Assembly: GCF_019734195.1 (NCBI RefSeq)
Contig: NZ_JAASHM010000024.1
Location: 1 to 51,775, forward strand
From: Clostridium sp. K13
GTDB lineage: Bacteria; Bacillota; Clostridia; Clostridiales; Clostridiaceae
Direction: 5' to 3'
DNA length: 51,775 nucleotides
In this document: positions 1 through 9,626 of the stretch, piece after piece
Layout: each line of letters starts with the position of its first letter
Numbering within the stretch: position 1 is the stretch's first letter
Notes under the pieces: generated by a model
What the model saw: only the letters and a program-made list of their open reading frames with translations
The model's database searches: none
Told to the model about the DNA's origin: nothing
Program-made: the position numbers and the translations under genes

Positions 1-30
1 TGTACAATTATTTTTTTGAAAATATAGAAA

Positions 31-85
31 AAGAGCTATCGCTAGCGGATTTTTTTACCCGCTATTGCGACAGCTCCTTTTTTAA
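31..85. terminator. Bidirectional rho-independent terminator
   Basis: A long imperfect hairpin pairs the left arm starting GAGCTATCGCTAGCGG with the right arm CCCGCTATTGCGACAGCTC around a T-rich loop. T-runs follow on both strands (CTCTTTTT on minus, CTCCTTTTTT on plus). It ends the small Spo0E-like gene and GH42 transcript on the minus strand and possibly a plus-strand gene left of the window. Confidence 0.8.
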
Positions 86-126
86 ATATATGATTATTTT
101 TACTTTAAATCTTTTAATCTACTCTC

Positions 127-267
127 TTATCTAATTTGTCTCTTTAAAATAAATATATCTAATCTTTTACTAATATTAATTGTTTTTTCATTATTAATAC
201 CCAATATATCAATTGTATCATACAATATTGATTTTAACGCAAATATTATTATTTCTAATACTTTCAT
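127..267 (-). CDS. Spo0E-like aspartyl-phosphate phosphatase family small protein
   Basis: A 46-residue protein too short for usual gene callers. It starts with ATG after a well-placed AAAGGAGA site. The layout matches Spo0E-like phosphatases: a first helix (about residues 8-20), a short turn with NNEKT (25-29), then a second helix carrying SKRLD at 33-37, where the family has SQxLD. Spo0E-family proteins remove phosphate from Spo0A~P and so delay sporulation. The family's usual Gln after Ser is Lys here, so activity is uncertain. It lies 30 bases after the GH42 gene in the same direction and before a strong terminator, so it may be the last gene of that operon. I identify it from the spacing and SxxLD motif only. 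Confidence 0.6.
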   Translation of the reverse strand: MKVLEIIIFALKSILYDTIDILGINNEKTINISKRLDIFILKRQIR

Positions 268-297
268 TCAAATACAATCTCCTTTGTTAAAGTATTA

Positions 298-2376
298 TTA
301 TCTTTTTAAAACACGCACATCAAATCTATTTAATTTTACTTCTCCACTTACCACTTCATTAGTAAGCATATCTATATATTCTTTTTCATCTAATAAAACT
401 TTCTTGCTTTCTTCAGTGAAGTTCATAACAAATACATAATCACTTTCTCCATCAGTTCTCATTTGTGCTGTCACTCCAAGAGGTAATTCTGTATTTATTA
501 CTGGTTTTATCTCCAAATCATTTATCACCTTAGTAAAGAATTCATTATCAAAATCATTATCTGTTCTTGCTGCTACATAATAAGCTTTACCACATCCATA
601 ATTATTAACTGTTAATGCGGGCATTCCAGCATAATAATCATTTTTATACGTTGCTAATACTTCTGCGGTTTCAACATGAATTACATCACAATAATCTCTT
701 AACTTGTAAGATCCACTAGCCCCTAAAGTATTATCTTCTTTAAACTCTAAATAATTTTCATCTGAATCATATAATGTATCAATTTCTTCTGCCCAAATTC
801 CAGTTACATCTCTTAATGGACCTGGGAATCCACCTAAGAAGCATAAATCATTTTCATCAACTAATCCACTAAAATAAGTTGTAACTAAAGTTCCACCATT
901 TTTAACAAACTCAGTTATTCTTTCAGCGACACCTGGTCTAATCATATACAGCATTGGTGCTACAAGAAGTTTATACTTTGAAAAATCACAATCCATATTT
1001 ATTACATCTACAGAAATACCTTTTCTCCAAAATACCTTATAATAATCCTCTACTGACTCAAAGTAGCCCTTATTATCATTTTTAAGACCTTGACAATCAT
1101 CAATTGCCCACCTATTTTCCCAATCATAAATTACTGCAACTTCTGGTTCCACACTTGTTCCAATTAAATCACTTAACTTTTCTAATGTAGTTCCTACTTC
1201 TGTAACTTCCCTAAATACTCTTGTATTTTCATGCCCACAATGATCAACTACTGCTCCATGGAATTTTTCTGATGCTCCTCTTCCTTTTCTCCATTGGAAA
1301 TATTGAACAGAATCTGCTCCATGAGCTACTCCTTGAAGTGATGATAATAAATGCATTCCTGGTCTTTTAGTCTTATTTACTTTATGCCAATTAACTAAGC
1401 TTGGTGTACTTTCCATTATTAAAAACGGTTGTCCACCTTTTAATGTTCTATATACATCATGTACAAAACTTACATTTGCAGCAGTATCCCAAGTTGTTTC
1501 AAAATCATTATGCCAAGCTGGATAGTTATCCCATGATACAACATCAACTTCTTTTGCAAATTTCCAATAATCTAATCCATTAAATAAAGTCATCCTCGGA
1601 TAATCTCCCATAAAGTTAGTTGTAACTTGTACATTAGGGGTTATTTCTCTAATTGGCGCAATTTCATTCTTATAAAAATCTATAGTTTGATCAGTAGCAA
1701 ATCTCTTCCAATCAAGGTTATGTCCATGAACAAACTCTTCACCATGATGTGCTGGACTTTCTATTTGTGACCAGTTAGTAAACTTATGACTCCAGAAACC
1801 TGTCCACCAAGCTTTATTTAATTTATCTAAATCATTTTCATATTTAACTTTTAACCATTCTCTAAAAGCTTCTTGACAAAGTTCACAGTGACATTCTCCA
1901 CCATATTCATTAGATACATGCCACATTATTAACGCCGGATGATCCTTATATCTTTCTGCTAATATCCTATTAATTTCTGAAGTCTTTTCTCTATAAATTG
2001 GTGATGTAAAGCAATGATTATGTCTTTGCCCATGAAGTATTCTCTTTCTATCTGACCATACTCTTAAAACTTCTGGATACTTTTCTGACATCCAAGCTGG
2101 TCTAGCTCCACTTGGTGTAGAAAGTATAACATGTACACCTGCTTCAGCCATATCATCCATTACTTTATCAAGCCATTCAAATGTGTAAACTCCTTCTTCT
2201 GGCTCTATAGCACTCCATCCAAAAATATTTATAGAAACGCAATTACAATGTGCTAATTTCAATAATCTAACATCCTCTTTTAATATTTCGGGATAATCAA
2301 GCCATTGATCTGGATTATAATCTCCTCCATGTAAAAATCCTTTAACTTTTTCATTAACTGGTTTAAATTTTCTCAT
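298..2376 (-). CDS. GH42 beta-galactosidase
   Basis: A 692-residue family 42 glycoside hydrolase that releases terminal beta-galactose from short galactosides; there is no signal peptide, so it acts in the cytoplasm on imported sugar. The N-terminal TIM barrel (about 10-400) carries the acid/base Glu157 in HVSNEYGG and the nucleophile Glu322 in FLIMESTPS. Cys122, Cys162, Cys164 and Cys167 form the zinc cluster common in this family. A trimerisation-type domain (about 410-615) and a small beta C-terminal domain follow. Length is typical. The start is supported by GGAGGAAAG eight bases upstream. It follows an ABC sugar importer in the same direction, which suggests the importer carries galactosides or galactan fragments. 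Confidence 0.93.
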   Translation of the reverse strand: MRKFKPVNEKVKGFLHGGDYNPDQWLDYPEILKEDVRLLKLAHCNCVSINIFGWSAIEPEEGVYTFEWLDKVMDDMAEAGVHVILSTPSGARPAWMSEKYPEVLRVWSDRKRILHGQRHNHCFTSPIYREKTSEINRILAERYKDHPALIMWHVSNEYGGECHCELCQEAFREWLKVKYENDLDKLNKAWWTGFWSHKFTNWSQIESPAHHGEEFVHGHNLDWKRFATDQTIDFYKNEIAPIREITPNVQVTTNFMGDYPRMTLFNGLDYWKFAKEVDVVSWDNYPAWHNDFETTWDTAANVSFVHDVYRTLKGGQPFLIMESTPSLVNWHKVNKTKRPGMHLLSSLQGVAHGADSVQYFQWRKGRGASEKFHGAVVDHCGHENTRVFREVTEVGTTLEKLSDLIGTSVEPEVAVIYDWENRWAIDDCQGLKNDNKGYFESVEDYYKVFWRKGISVDVINMDCDFSKYKLLVAPMLYMIRPGVAERITEFVKNGGTLVTTYFSGLVDENDLCFLGGFPGPLRDVTGIWAEEIDTLYDSDENYLEFKEDNTLGASGSYKLRDYCDVIHVETAEVLATYKNDYYAGMPALTVNNYGCGKAYYVAARTDNDFDNEFFTKVINDLEIKPVINTELPLGVTAQMRTDGESDYVFVMNFTEESKKVLLDEKEYIDMLTNEVVSGEVKLNRFDVRVLKR

Positions 2377-2465
2377 AACTACTTTCCTCCAGATTAAAAT
2401 TTCCTTTTTAATTTATATGTTATATTAAATTCAATTACTTTTCTTATATGTCATATTAGTAAAAT

Positions 2466-2505
2466 AGCAGGTGACTCTAATTTTACTTAATTTAAATCAC
2501 CTGCT
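2466..2505 (-). terminator. Weak terminator or processing hairpin before the GH42 gene
   Basis: A perfect 9-bp stem (AGCAGGTGA / TCACCTGCT) with a 22-base loop, followed on the minus strand by ATTTTACTAAT. The T-run is poor, so it probably lowers rather than stops transcription from the binding-protein gene into the GH42 gene, or protects the 3' end of the transporter mRNA. Confidence 0.55.
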
Positions 2506-2534
2506 TAACACACTATTAAAAGTGATAGAGAGAG

Positions 2535-4076
2535 CTACTTATATTCTTTAACAAACTCTTTTGCTTGTCTTTGACATTCTTCTAATATTTTATCAAATCC
2601 TGCTTGTGTTAATTTTTCTCTAAATTCCTTAACACCCGCTTCTACATCATCAACCATCCCTAAATCTAATGGTACTCCATATTGAGTTATAACATTACCT
2701 ACTGCTGCCATTTCATTTTTAACATTTGAATCATCAAATGAAAATGCTGCTAAAGGATTTGAAACTGTATATTCCTCAGACCATTTATTTATAGTTTCTT
2801 GAACTATTTCAGGCTCTGTAGATGATCTACGAGCAAATTCAGTAGTATACCAGCCCCATGGACAAACTTCACCAGCTGGAAAAGCTTCACTAGCAGCTAA
2901 AGATGTATATTCATCATCTGCAGAATTTTCCCAATGAGTTCCTTCAATACCATACCAAGTTAAGTTATTAATTTCTTCATCATATCTTAATAATTCAATA
3001 GCCATTAATGCTCTTTCTGGATTCTTTGAGCTAGCATTTATAGCAATACCATTATTTGTATAAGGTTGAACTACTCTATTTATACCTTCACTTAAATCTA
3101 GCAATGTTGCATTCCAATCTGGATTAGCTGCATTCATTTCAACAGTTCTATTAGCTACAGTACTAAGATTCCAAGTCATTATTGCAGTTTTTCCTGCTAC
3201 GAAATCTTCATCTCTAGTAGCTTGACTTGAAATTGAGTCGGCTGCCCAGTACCCCTTATCTGCAAATTCTTTCATCTTTTTCACATATTCTAAATATTCA
3301 GGAGTGTCAACAAAGGCAAATACTTCTCCAGATGTATCATTTACATCATATCCAATTGATGGTGTTGGTGCTCCACTAATAGTTGAAAATCCATTTTTCT
3401 CAATCATATATGGCCATTGTAAATTTTGTCCTCCTCCGTTGGCTATTACCTTTATTCCATTTCCTGATTCACCTTCTGCCACAGCGCTCATAAATGCTTC
3501 AAGCTCATCATAACTATTTATAGATTCAAAACCATATTTACTAGCTAAATCCCCTCTATAAGCAAATACATTTGTTCCATATTCATTTCTATCATTTGGA
3601 ACCATATATACTTTTCCATCAACCTTAGCTTGACTCCACGCATCTTCTGGTTCATTTTCATAAATTTGTGGTGCATATTCTTTTAATAATTCATCTGTTA
3701 ATTCTAAAAATCCATTTTTAGTAGCAACTTGACTATAATATCCCCATCCTGCTGCTGTGAATATTAAGTCAAAATCCTCACCTGATTGGAATAATAATTG
3801 ATATTTAGTAGTCATATCTGACCAAGGAATAAAATTCACCTCTAATGTTGCATTTATTTCTTCCTTCATTCTTTCATTAACCTTTTCATAAACTGAATCA
3901 AAATCTTTAGGTTTATCTCCAATTAAATACATTTTTAATTTTACTTCTTTTAATTCAGATGAGCTTGATGCTACATTTCCACTATTGTCTTTCGCTCCAC
4001 ATCCAACCATGAATGTACTTAACATAAGTATACTTAATCCTACTGCTGCTAATTTCTTTACTGTTCTTCTTATCAT
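2535..4076 (-). CDS. Carbohydrate ABC transporter substrate-binding lipoprotein (LipO/DUF3502 type)
   Basis: An extracellular solute-binding lipoprotein of about 513 residues. I place the start at the second ATG (4076): GAGGGGGA lies eight bases before it, whereas the first ATG (4094) has no site. The N-terminus has a basic stretch, a hydrophobic core and a lipobox ending MVGC. The body is a two-lobed family 1 binding protein, and the C-terminus (about 430-513) resembles the DUF3502 segment of LipO-type proteins. It is encoded after its two permeases and before GH42, so it likely binds galactose-containing oligosaccharides; the ligand is an inference from context. Confidence 0.88.
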   Translation of the reverse strand: MIRRTVKKLAAVGLSILMLSTFMVGCGAKDNSGNVASSSSELKEVKLKMYLIGDKPKDFDSVYEKVNERMKEEINATLEVNFIPWSDMTTKYQLLFQSGEDFDLIFTAAGWGYYSQVATKNGFLELTDELLKEYAPQIYENEPEDAWSQAKVDGKVYMVPNDRNEYGTNVFAYRGDLASKYGFESINSYDELEAFMSAVAEGESGNGIKVIANGGGQNLQWPYMIEKNGFSTISGAPTPSIGYDVNDTSGEVFAFVDTPEYLEYVKKMKEFADKGYWAADSISSQATRDEDFVAGKTAIMTWNLSTVANRTVEMNAANPDWNATLLDLSEGINRVVQPYTNNGIAINASSKNPERALMAIELLRYDEEINNLTWYGIEGTHWENSADDEYTSLAASEAFPAGEVCPWGWYTTEFARRSSTEPEIVQETINKWSEEYTVSNPLAAFSFDDSNVKNEMAAVGNVITQYGVPLDLGMVDDVEAGVKEFREKLTQAGFDKILEECQRQAKEFVKEYK

Positions 4077-4128
4077 TGTAAAAATCCCCCTCATAATTTA
4101 AATTTCTAAACCATATATATTTTCTTCT

Positions 4129-5025
4129 TTATCCTTTTACTGCTCCTATAGTTACACCACTTACAAAATATTTTTGTATAAATGGATAAACTAATATTAT
4201 AGGACCTGTTACTATAATAGTTAATGCCATTTTTAATGATTCACTTGGCATATTAATTGTAGAACCTAATGAAGTTCCACCACCAGCCTGGGCCAGTATT
4301 GTCTTATATGCTTCTATATTGTTTACAATTTTATATAAGTAATATTGGAGTGAATATAAATTTTCGTTATTTATAAATAACATTGAGTTATACCAATCGT
4401 TCCAATATCCTAAAGCAATCATCATTCCAATTGTTGCTAATGCCGGCTTTGCTAATGGTAAAATTATCTTTACGAATATTGTAAAATCTCCAGCTCCATC
4501 AATCTTAGCAGATTCTGTTAAAGCTTGTGGAATTCCTCCCATATAGCTCTTCATAATAATTATATTGAAAACACTTAACATTGGTGGTAATAATAAGGAT
4601 AAATAACTATCTTTTAATCCTAAATATTTAACCATTAATATATACCAGGGAACTAATCCACCACTAAATAACGTTGTAAAGTAGAAGAAAAATGATACTT
4701 TATTTCTCCACTTAAAATCTTTTCTTTGTAATACATAAGCTGTCATTGCCACTATAAATAAACCAATTGCTGTACCAATTACAGTTAAACTTGCTGTTAC
4801 GCCATAGGCTTTTAATATTGCTATAGGCTCTTTTAATGCTGTTTTATATGCTTCTATTGATAATTCCTTAGGAAAGAATGAAAAACCATTTGCAACTATT
4901 TCCGATTCCGCTGTAAATGAACCTATTATTACCATTAAAAACGGTATTAAACAAACTAATGCTACTATTGAAATTACAGTGTAGCTTATAATATTAAATG
5001 CCTTTATATCTTTTGACTTTTTCAT
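4129..5025 (-). CDS. Carbohydrate ABC transporter permease (YtcP-like)
   Basis: A 298-residue inner-membrane permease with six predicted membrane segments. The EAA loop that docks to the ATPase reads TESAKIDGAGDFTIFVKI, about two thirds along the chain. It has the FLMVIIGSFT N-terminus and the VSGVTIGAVKG C-terminus typical of YtcP/LplC-type permeases. The start has AGGAGGTAT upstream. It is the second of two permeases, only 12 bases after its partner, and precedes the binding protein. No ATPase gene is present in the operon, as is usual for this subfamily, which shares an MsmX-like ATPase. Confidence 0.92.
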   Translation of the reverse strand: MKKSKDIKAFNIISYTVISIVALVCLIPFLMVIIGSFTAESEIVANGFSFFPKELSIEAYKTALKEPIAILKAYGVTASLTVIGTAIGLFIVAMTAYVLQRKDFKWRNKVSFFFYFTTLFSGGLVPWYILMVKYLGLKDSYLSLLLPPMLSVFNIIIMKSYMGGIPQALTESAKIDGAGDFTIFVKIILPLAKPALATIGMMIALGYWNDWYNSMLFINNENLYSLQYYLYKIVNNIEAYKTILAQAGGGTSLGSTINMPSESLKMALTIIVTGPIILVYPFIQKYFVSGVTIGAVKG

Positions 5026-5037
5026 CTTTTATACCTC

Positions 5038-6030
5038 CTAGAATAATGAATAATCAGGATCATATCTTTTAACTAAGAAATTAGTAAATACTATTGTTAT
5101 AAAGCAGAATACTGATTGATATAACCCAGCCGCTGCTGACATTCCAACTTCTCCTGATTGAATAAGAGATCTAAATGTGAATGTATCAATAACATCTGTA
5201 GTATTAAATAACGGTCCATTATTACCTACAAGTTGATAGAACATTTGGAAATCCCCTCTAAAGATATTTCCTACTGCTAATAATGTAAGAATTATTAATG
5301 TTGGTACTAAACATGGAATTGTAACTCTAAATATTCTTTGGAATATATTTGCACCATCAATTTCTGCTGCTTCATATATTTCTGTGTCAATTCCCATTAT
5401 TGCTGCTAAATATAGTATGGTTCCATATCCAACATTCTTCCAAGCTGAGAAAAACACTAAAATAATTGGCCATACCCATGTTGTCCCGTAGAAGTTAATC
5501 TTCTCACCACCTAGCTTAGCAATTAAAGCATTTATTGTACCATATTCAACATTCAAGAAATTGTAAGCTATCATACCAACAACAACCCATGAAATAAAGT
5601 ACGGTAAAAACATTGCTGTTTGAGTAATCTTTTTAAAGAACTTTCCTCCAATTTCTGAAATTAATATCGCTAATCCCATTTGTAAAACTGTATTTATTAT
5701 TATAAATAATACATTATAGAAAATTGTATTTCTTGTAACAGTCCAAGCTTGTCCTGAAATAAAGAAATACTCAAAATTATCAAACCCAACCCATGGACTT
5801 CCAAAAATACCATCTCTAAAGTTATAATTTTTAAATGCTACTACAGCTCCACTCATTGGTAGATAACTAAATAAAAAGAAATAAGCAATTGCTGGAACAA
5901 TCATAAATATTAATATTTTATTTCTTTTAAATTGCCTTACAAAAGAAGATTGTTGATATAAAGTGTCTTCTTTTTTGTTTTTAGAAAAAAATCCATTTTT
6001 TAATTTTTTACTTTCTAATCCCTTCTCCAT
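5038..6030 (-). CDS. Carbohydrate ABC transporter permease (LplB/YteP-like)
   Basis: A 330-residue permease, first gene of the importer-GH42 operon. A basic cytoplasmic N-terminus (about 1-38) is followed by six membrane segments. The EAA loop is YEAAEIDGANIFQRIFRVTI, and the motif FFLFSYLPMSGAVVAFKNY near residue 55 is characteristic of the LplB family. Start: AAGGGGGA lies seven bases upstream of ATG. It pairs with the following YtcP-like permease. Regulation is probably by the divergent YesN-like activator through the 233-base shared region. Confidence 0.92.
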   Translation of the reverse strand: MEKGLESKKLKNGFFSKNKKEDTLYQQSSFVRQFKRNKILIFMIVPAIAYFFLFSYLPMSGAVVAFKNYNFRDGIFGSPWVGFDNFEYFFISGQAWTVTRNTIFYNVLFIIINTVLQMGLAILISEIGGKFFKKITQTAMFLPYFISWVVVGMIAYNFLNVEYGTINALIAKLGGEKINFYGTTWVWPIILVFFSAWKNVGYGTILYLAAIMGIDTEIYEAAEIDGANIFQRIFRVTIPCLVPTLIILTLLAVGNIFRGDFQMFYQLVGNNGPLFNTTDVIDTFTFRSLIQSGEVGMSAAAGLYQSVFCFITIVFTNFLVKRYDPDYSLF

Positions 6031-6099
6031 ATATATCCCCCTTAAGTTATCGTTTTCACTTCTTGAGTTAATGATATCATCTAGGAATATATAATTTAT

Positions 6100-6145
6100 T
6101 AGTAAAATAATTAGATGATAGTAAAATATTATTATCTTTTTACTA
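6100..6145. promoter_or_regulatory. Repeated TAGTAAAATA motifs, candidate YesN-type operator
   Basis: The 10-mer TAGTAAAATA occurs at 6100-6109 and again at 6119-6128, and TTTTACTA appears inverted at 6138-6145. The 19-base period is close to two helical turns, which suits a dimeric AraC-type activator. The site lies between the divergent importer and YesN-like genes. The binding protein is an inference. Confidence 0.45.
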
Positions 6146-6202
6146 CCATATTAATTTATTAATTCACTTTTTTTGTAATAATTTGTTTTTTATTATTTTT
6201 TA

Positions 6203-6231
6203 TTGGAAATTTAAAATAATAGTGCTATAAT
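6203..6231 (+). promoter_or_regulatory. Sigma-A-type promoter of the YesN/YesM/YesL operon
   Basis: TTGGAA at 6203-6208 and TATAAT at 6226-6231, separated by exactly 17 bases, 32 bases before the start codon of the response regulator. Confidence 0.7.
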
Positions 6232-6263
6232 TTTAACATATTTTGTATAAGGAGGTATAGAGT

Positions 6264-7796
6264 ATGATTAAACTTTTAATCGCAGATGATGAAAGTTTTA
6301 CTCGTCAAGGCATAGTAGAAACAATGCCTTGGAAAGATTTAAACATTTATGATATTAGAGAAGCTTTTGACGGGGAAAATGCATTTGAAATATTAAAAGA
6401 TTTTGAGCCTGATATTATATTGACAGATGTAAGAATGCCACGTTTAAATGGAATAGAACTCTCTTTTAAAGCCAGAGAATTATATCCCAACTGTTCTATT
6501 ATATTTATGAGTGGTTATTCTGATAAGGAGTATTTAAAATCAGCTATTCACCTTAAAGCCATTAGCTACGTCGAAAAACCAATAGACTTAGAAGAATTAG
6601 AAGAAGCTCTTAAATTTGCTGTATCTGAAGTTCAAAAATCTAAAGTAATATATAAAAACATTAAGAATAATATTGTTTTAGACTTGCTAGATGCAAATAA
6701 TAATGAAATTGATATATTACTATCATCTCATTATTCTTCAGATTATTATAAGCAATTATTAGACAAGCCCTCTGTAATCGTTTTTTTAAATTTAATAAAT
6801 CCAATTTCCTCTGATGAAAACTTATTCATTGACGAGTTAAAAAAAATAATTAGTATTTATAAGTTAGAGTGCCTTATTTCATTTATTAACAAAAAACAAA
6901 TTTTAATTAATTTATTTTTACCAACAAATAATTCATTGTTTATTTATAGTAATGAATTTAATTCACTACTATTTTCGATTAAGGATTATATAAAGTTATC
7001 TACTCCATTATATATTTGCATAGGTAGTGTAGTTAAAAATATTTATAATGTAAAATCCTCTTATGACAATGTATGTAAGATAGTTAATTCTACATTTTTC
7101 TATAATTATAATTCAGTTTTATATTTTGATAACTTAACTACTACATATATTGTTAACGATGATATATATGAAAACTTCCAAAAATATTTAGGAGAAGAAG
7201 ATAAGAAAAGTTTAATTTTATTAATAAAAAAAATTACATCTGAAATTAAAAATTATCCTAATACTTCTATAAGCTATGTAAAAGATATCTACTATAACTT
7301 ATTATTAAAATTAATTAATTTTTCAAAAGATAGAAATTTAGATTTTTCTATATATATCGATAATAACAGTATTTTTGAAGATATTTTGCAATTTAATAAT
7401 ATCTATGAAGTTAATGACTACTTATTAGATTCTATAGATAATCTTTTCAAACTGCTAACAGAAAAGAATAATAGCAATAAACCTATATTAAATATATTAA
7501 AATTCATACATGAAAATTATTCAAATGTTAATCTATCATTAGAAGAAATAAGTAAAAACATATTTTTAACACCAGCTCATATATGTGTTATTTTCAAAGA
7601 TAATACTAATACAACAGTAAATAAATATATCACTGAGTATAGATTAGATAAAGCAAAAGATTTGTTAAAAGATCCTTCAATAAAGATGAGTGAAATAGCC
7701 TCTAAGGTAGGATATAGAGATGGAAACTATTTTGCAAAAACATTTAAAAAAGAAGTTGGATACAGTCCTTCTGAGTATAGGCGTAAATTCACATAA
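6264..7796 (+). CDS. YesN-type response regulator with AraC output domain
   Basis: A 510-residue response regulator. The receiver domain (about 1-120) has acidic pocket Asp8-Asp9, the phosphoacceptor Asp55 in LTDVRMP and the conserved Lys in YVEKP near 103. A long AT-rich central region (130-395) separates it from a C-terminal AraC helix-turn-helix pair (about 405-510, ending in GYSPSEYRRKFT). This is the architecture of YesN, which with its kinase YesM controls oligosaccharide importers in Firmicutes. It is divergent from the importer-GH42 operon and overlaps the kinase gene by one base, so it probably activates the importer. Confidence 0.93.
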   Translation: MIKLLIADDESFTRQGIVETMPWKDLNIYDIREAFDGENAFEILKDFEPDIILTDVRMPRLNGIELSFKARELYPNCSIIFMSGYSDKEYLKSAIHLKAISYVEKPIDLEELEEALKFAVSEVQKSKVIYKNIKNNIVLDLLDANNNEIDILLSSHYSSDYYKQLLDKPSVIVFLNLINPISSDENLFIDELKKIISIYKLECLISFINKKQILINLFLPTNNSLFIYSNEFNSLLFSIKDYIKLSTPLYICIGSVVKNIYNVKSSYDNVCKIVNSTFFYNYNSVLYFDNLTTTYIVNDDIYENFQKYLGEEDKKSLILLIKKITSEIKNYPNTSISYVKDIYYNLLLKLINFSKDRNLDFSIYIDNNSIFEDILQFNNIYEVNDYLLDSIDNLFKLLTEKNNSNKPILNILKFIHENYSNVNLSLEEISKNIFLTPAHICVIFKDNTNTTVNKYITEYRLDKAKDLLKDPSIKMSEIASKVGYRDGNYFAKTFKKEVGYSPSEYRRKFT

Positions 7797-9598
7797 TGAA
7801 AAATTTTATATTACAAAAAATTACTTTCTTTAAAAATTTGAATTTAATTCAAAAATTCTTATTGACATATTGTATATTAATTTTACTTCCTCTTACTATT
7901 TTATTTGGATACACATACACGAAAATGTCACAAATTATTGAAAGTAATATACTAAATTCTACAGATCAAGCTTTTGACCAGTCTATAGATTTTTTAACAT
8001 ATAAATTTTATAGAATATTTGATATATCTAATAGCTTAGCTATAGACGAAAATATCGTAAATATACTTAGAAATGACCCTAATAATTATTTATTATCAGA
8101 TCAAATAGGCCATCTTTCATATTTAAGATTATTTCTTTCAGCATATGAAGATGAATCTGATGTATCTAATATAAGTCTATTTGTAAACAATGATTTTATT
8201 TATTCTAATGATAATAAAAATATTTTTAGTATGTCTTCACTATCTGGAACTAAGGCAATGGACATAATTAATTCTACTAATTCCAGATTTATATGGGGAC
8301 CAGTTTCATACTTTAATAATTATAGTTTTAGTAACAATAACTCTGAATACTTATCACTATTTAAAACTATAAAAAGTCCAGATAATTTTGCTGAAGATAT
8401 TGGATATTTAAAACTAAATTTTAAAAAATCATTAATTAGAGATATAATTACAAAAATCAATTCTATTCCTAATAGTATGAGTTATATTATAAATTCTGAA
8501 GGAATTATTATTTGTTCTTCAGATGAAAATGAAGATTCTAAAATTATTAATGATATATATAAAATTCAAAACTACTCAGATAGTAATGAAAAATTTATTA
8601 CAACTAAGTTTAACAATGATAAAATCTATATCAAAAGTTCCTTAATAGACAAAACTGACTGGTATTTAGTAACTATTTTACCTGAAGCAAGTATTATTTC
8701 AGAAATAAACTCTCAAAGAATTTATTTATTTTTAATAGTTATTATTTGTGGTGGAACCTCAATTGCATTAGCATTTTATTTTGTTAATTCAATAAATAAA
8801 AGACTTTCAAAGGTTATAACAGGCATGCATTCTGTACAATCTGGTAATTTAGATCATTATATTGAAAATACTAGTAATGATGAACTTGGAGAATTAATAG
8901 ATAGTTATAATTATATGATTGGTAAAATGTCTATCTTAATAGAAGATCAATATAAACTTGGTAAAAGTGTTAAGAATGCAGAATTAAAAGCTTTACAGTC
9001 TCAAATAAATCCACATTTTTTATATAACACATTAGATATGATAAATTGGATGTCTTATAAAAAGATGAATAGAGAAATAAGCGTTGCTGTAAATACTTTA
9101 GCTAAATTCTATAAGTTATCTTTAAATAAAGGCAATGATTTAGTCTCTATTAAGAATGAATTGCAACATGCCACCTTATATGTAAAAATTCAAAATATGC
9201 GATATAATGATAGAATTTCATTAAAAATTAATGTAGATGATGAAATTAATGATTATTTAATTCCTAAAATAACATTACAACCAATATTAGAAAATGCTAT
9301 TAATCATGGAATACTTGGCAAAGGGCAAGGTAATGGTATTATCTCTATATTAGGTTATTCTATTGACTCACATATAGTTTTAATAGTTGCCGATGATGGC
9401 ATTGGTATGAAAGAGGAATCTATTAATTTACTACTTACAAATAAATTATCTTCTTCTAAAGGAAGTGGATATGGATTAAAAAATATAAATAAACGAATTA
9501 AACTTTTATATGGCGAAAGCTATGGTCTTTCATTTAAAAGTAGTTATGGTCATGGTACATCAGTAACAATTAAAATTCCTAAAATAAATGTAGAATAA
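7796..9598 (+). CDS. YesM-type sensor histidine kinase
   Basis: A 600-residue membrane kinase. Membrane segments near residues 22-42 and 305-328 flank an extracellular sensor domain of about 260 residues. A HAMP linker follows (about 330-380), then a His_kinase domain with His407 in QINPHFLYNTLD and an ATPase domain with the N box around ENAINHGI, DDGIGM and GSGYGL. This is the LytS/YesM class, not the classical HisKA type. Its ATG shares a base with the TAA of the regulator gene, so the two are translationally coupled. It likely senses an extracellular sugar, possibly through the binding protein encoded opposite. Confidence 0.93.
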   Translation: MKNFILQKITFFKNLNLIQKFLLTYCILILLPLTILFGYTYTKMSQIIESNILNSTDQAFDQSIDFLTYKFYRIFDISNSLAIDENIVNILRNDPNNYLLSDQIGHLSYLRLFLSAYEDESDVSNISLFVNNDFIYSNDNKNIFSMSSLSGTKAMDIINSTNSRFIWGPVSYFNNYSFSNNNSEYLSLFKTIKSPDNFAEDIGYLKLNFKKSLIRDIITKINSIPNSMSYIINSEGIIICSSDENEDSKIINDIYKIQNYSDSNEKFITTKFNNDKIYIKSSLIDKTDWYLVTILPEASIISEINSQRIYLFLIVIICGGTSIALAFYFVNSINKRLSKVITGMHSVQSGNLDHYIENTSNDELGELIDSYNYMIGKMSILIEDQYKLGKSVKNAELKALQSQINPHFLYNTLDMINWMSYKKMNREISVAVNTLAKFYKLSLNKGNDLVSIKNELQHATLYVKIQNMRYNDRISLKINVDDEINDYLIPKITLQPILENAINHGILGKGQGNGIISILGYSIDSHIVLIVADDGIGMKEESINLLLTNKLSSSKGSGYGLKNINKRIKLLYGESYGLSFKSSYGHGTSVTIKIPKINVE

Positions 9599-9626
9599 AA
9601 TATATTTTAAATTTGGAGGATTAAAT

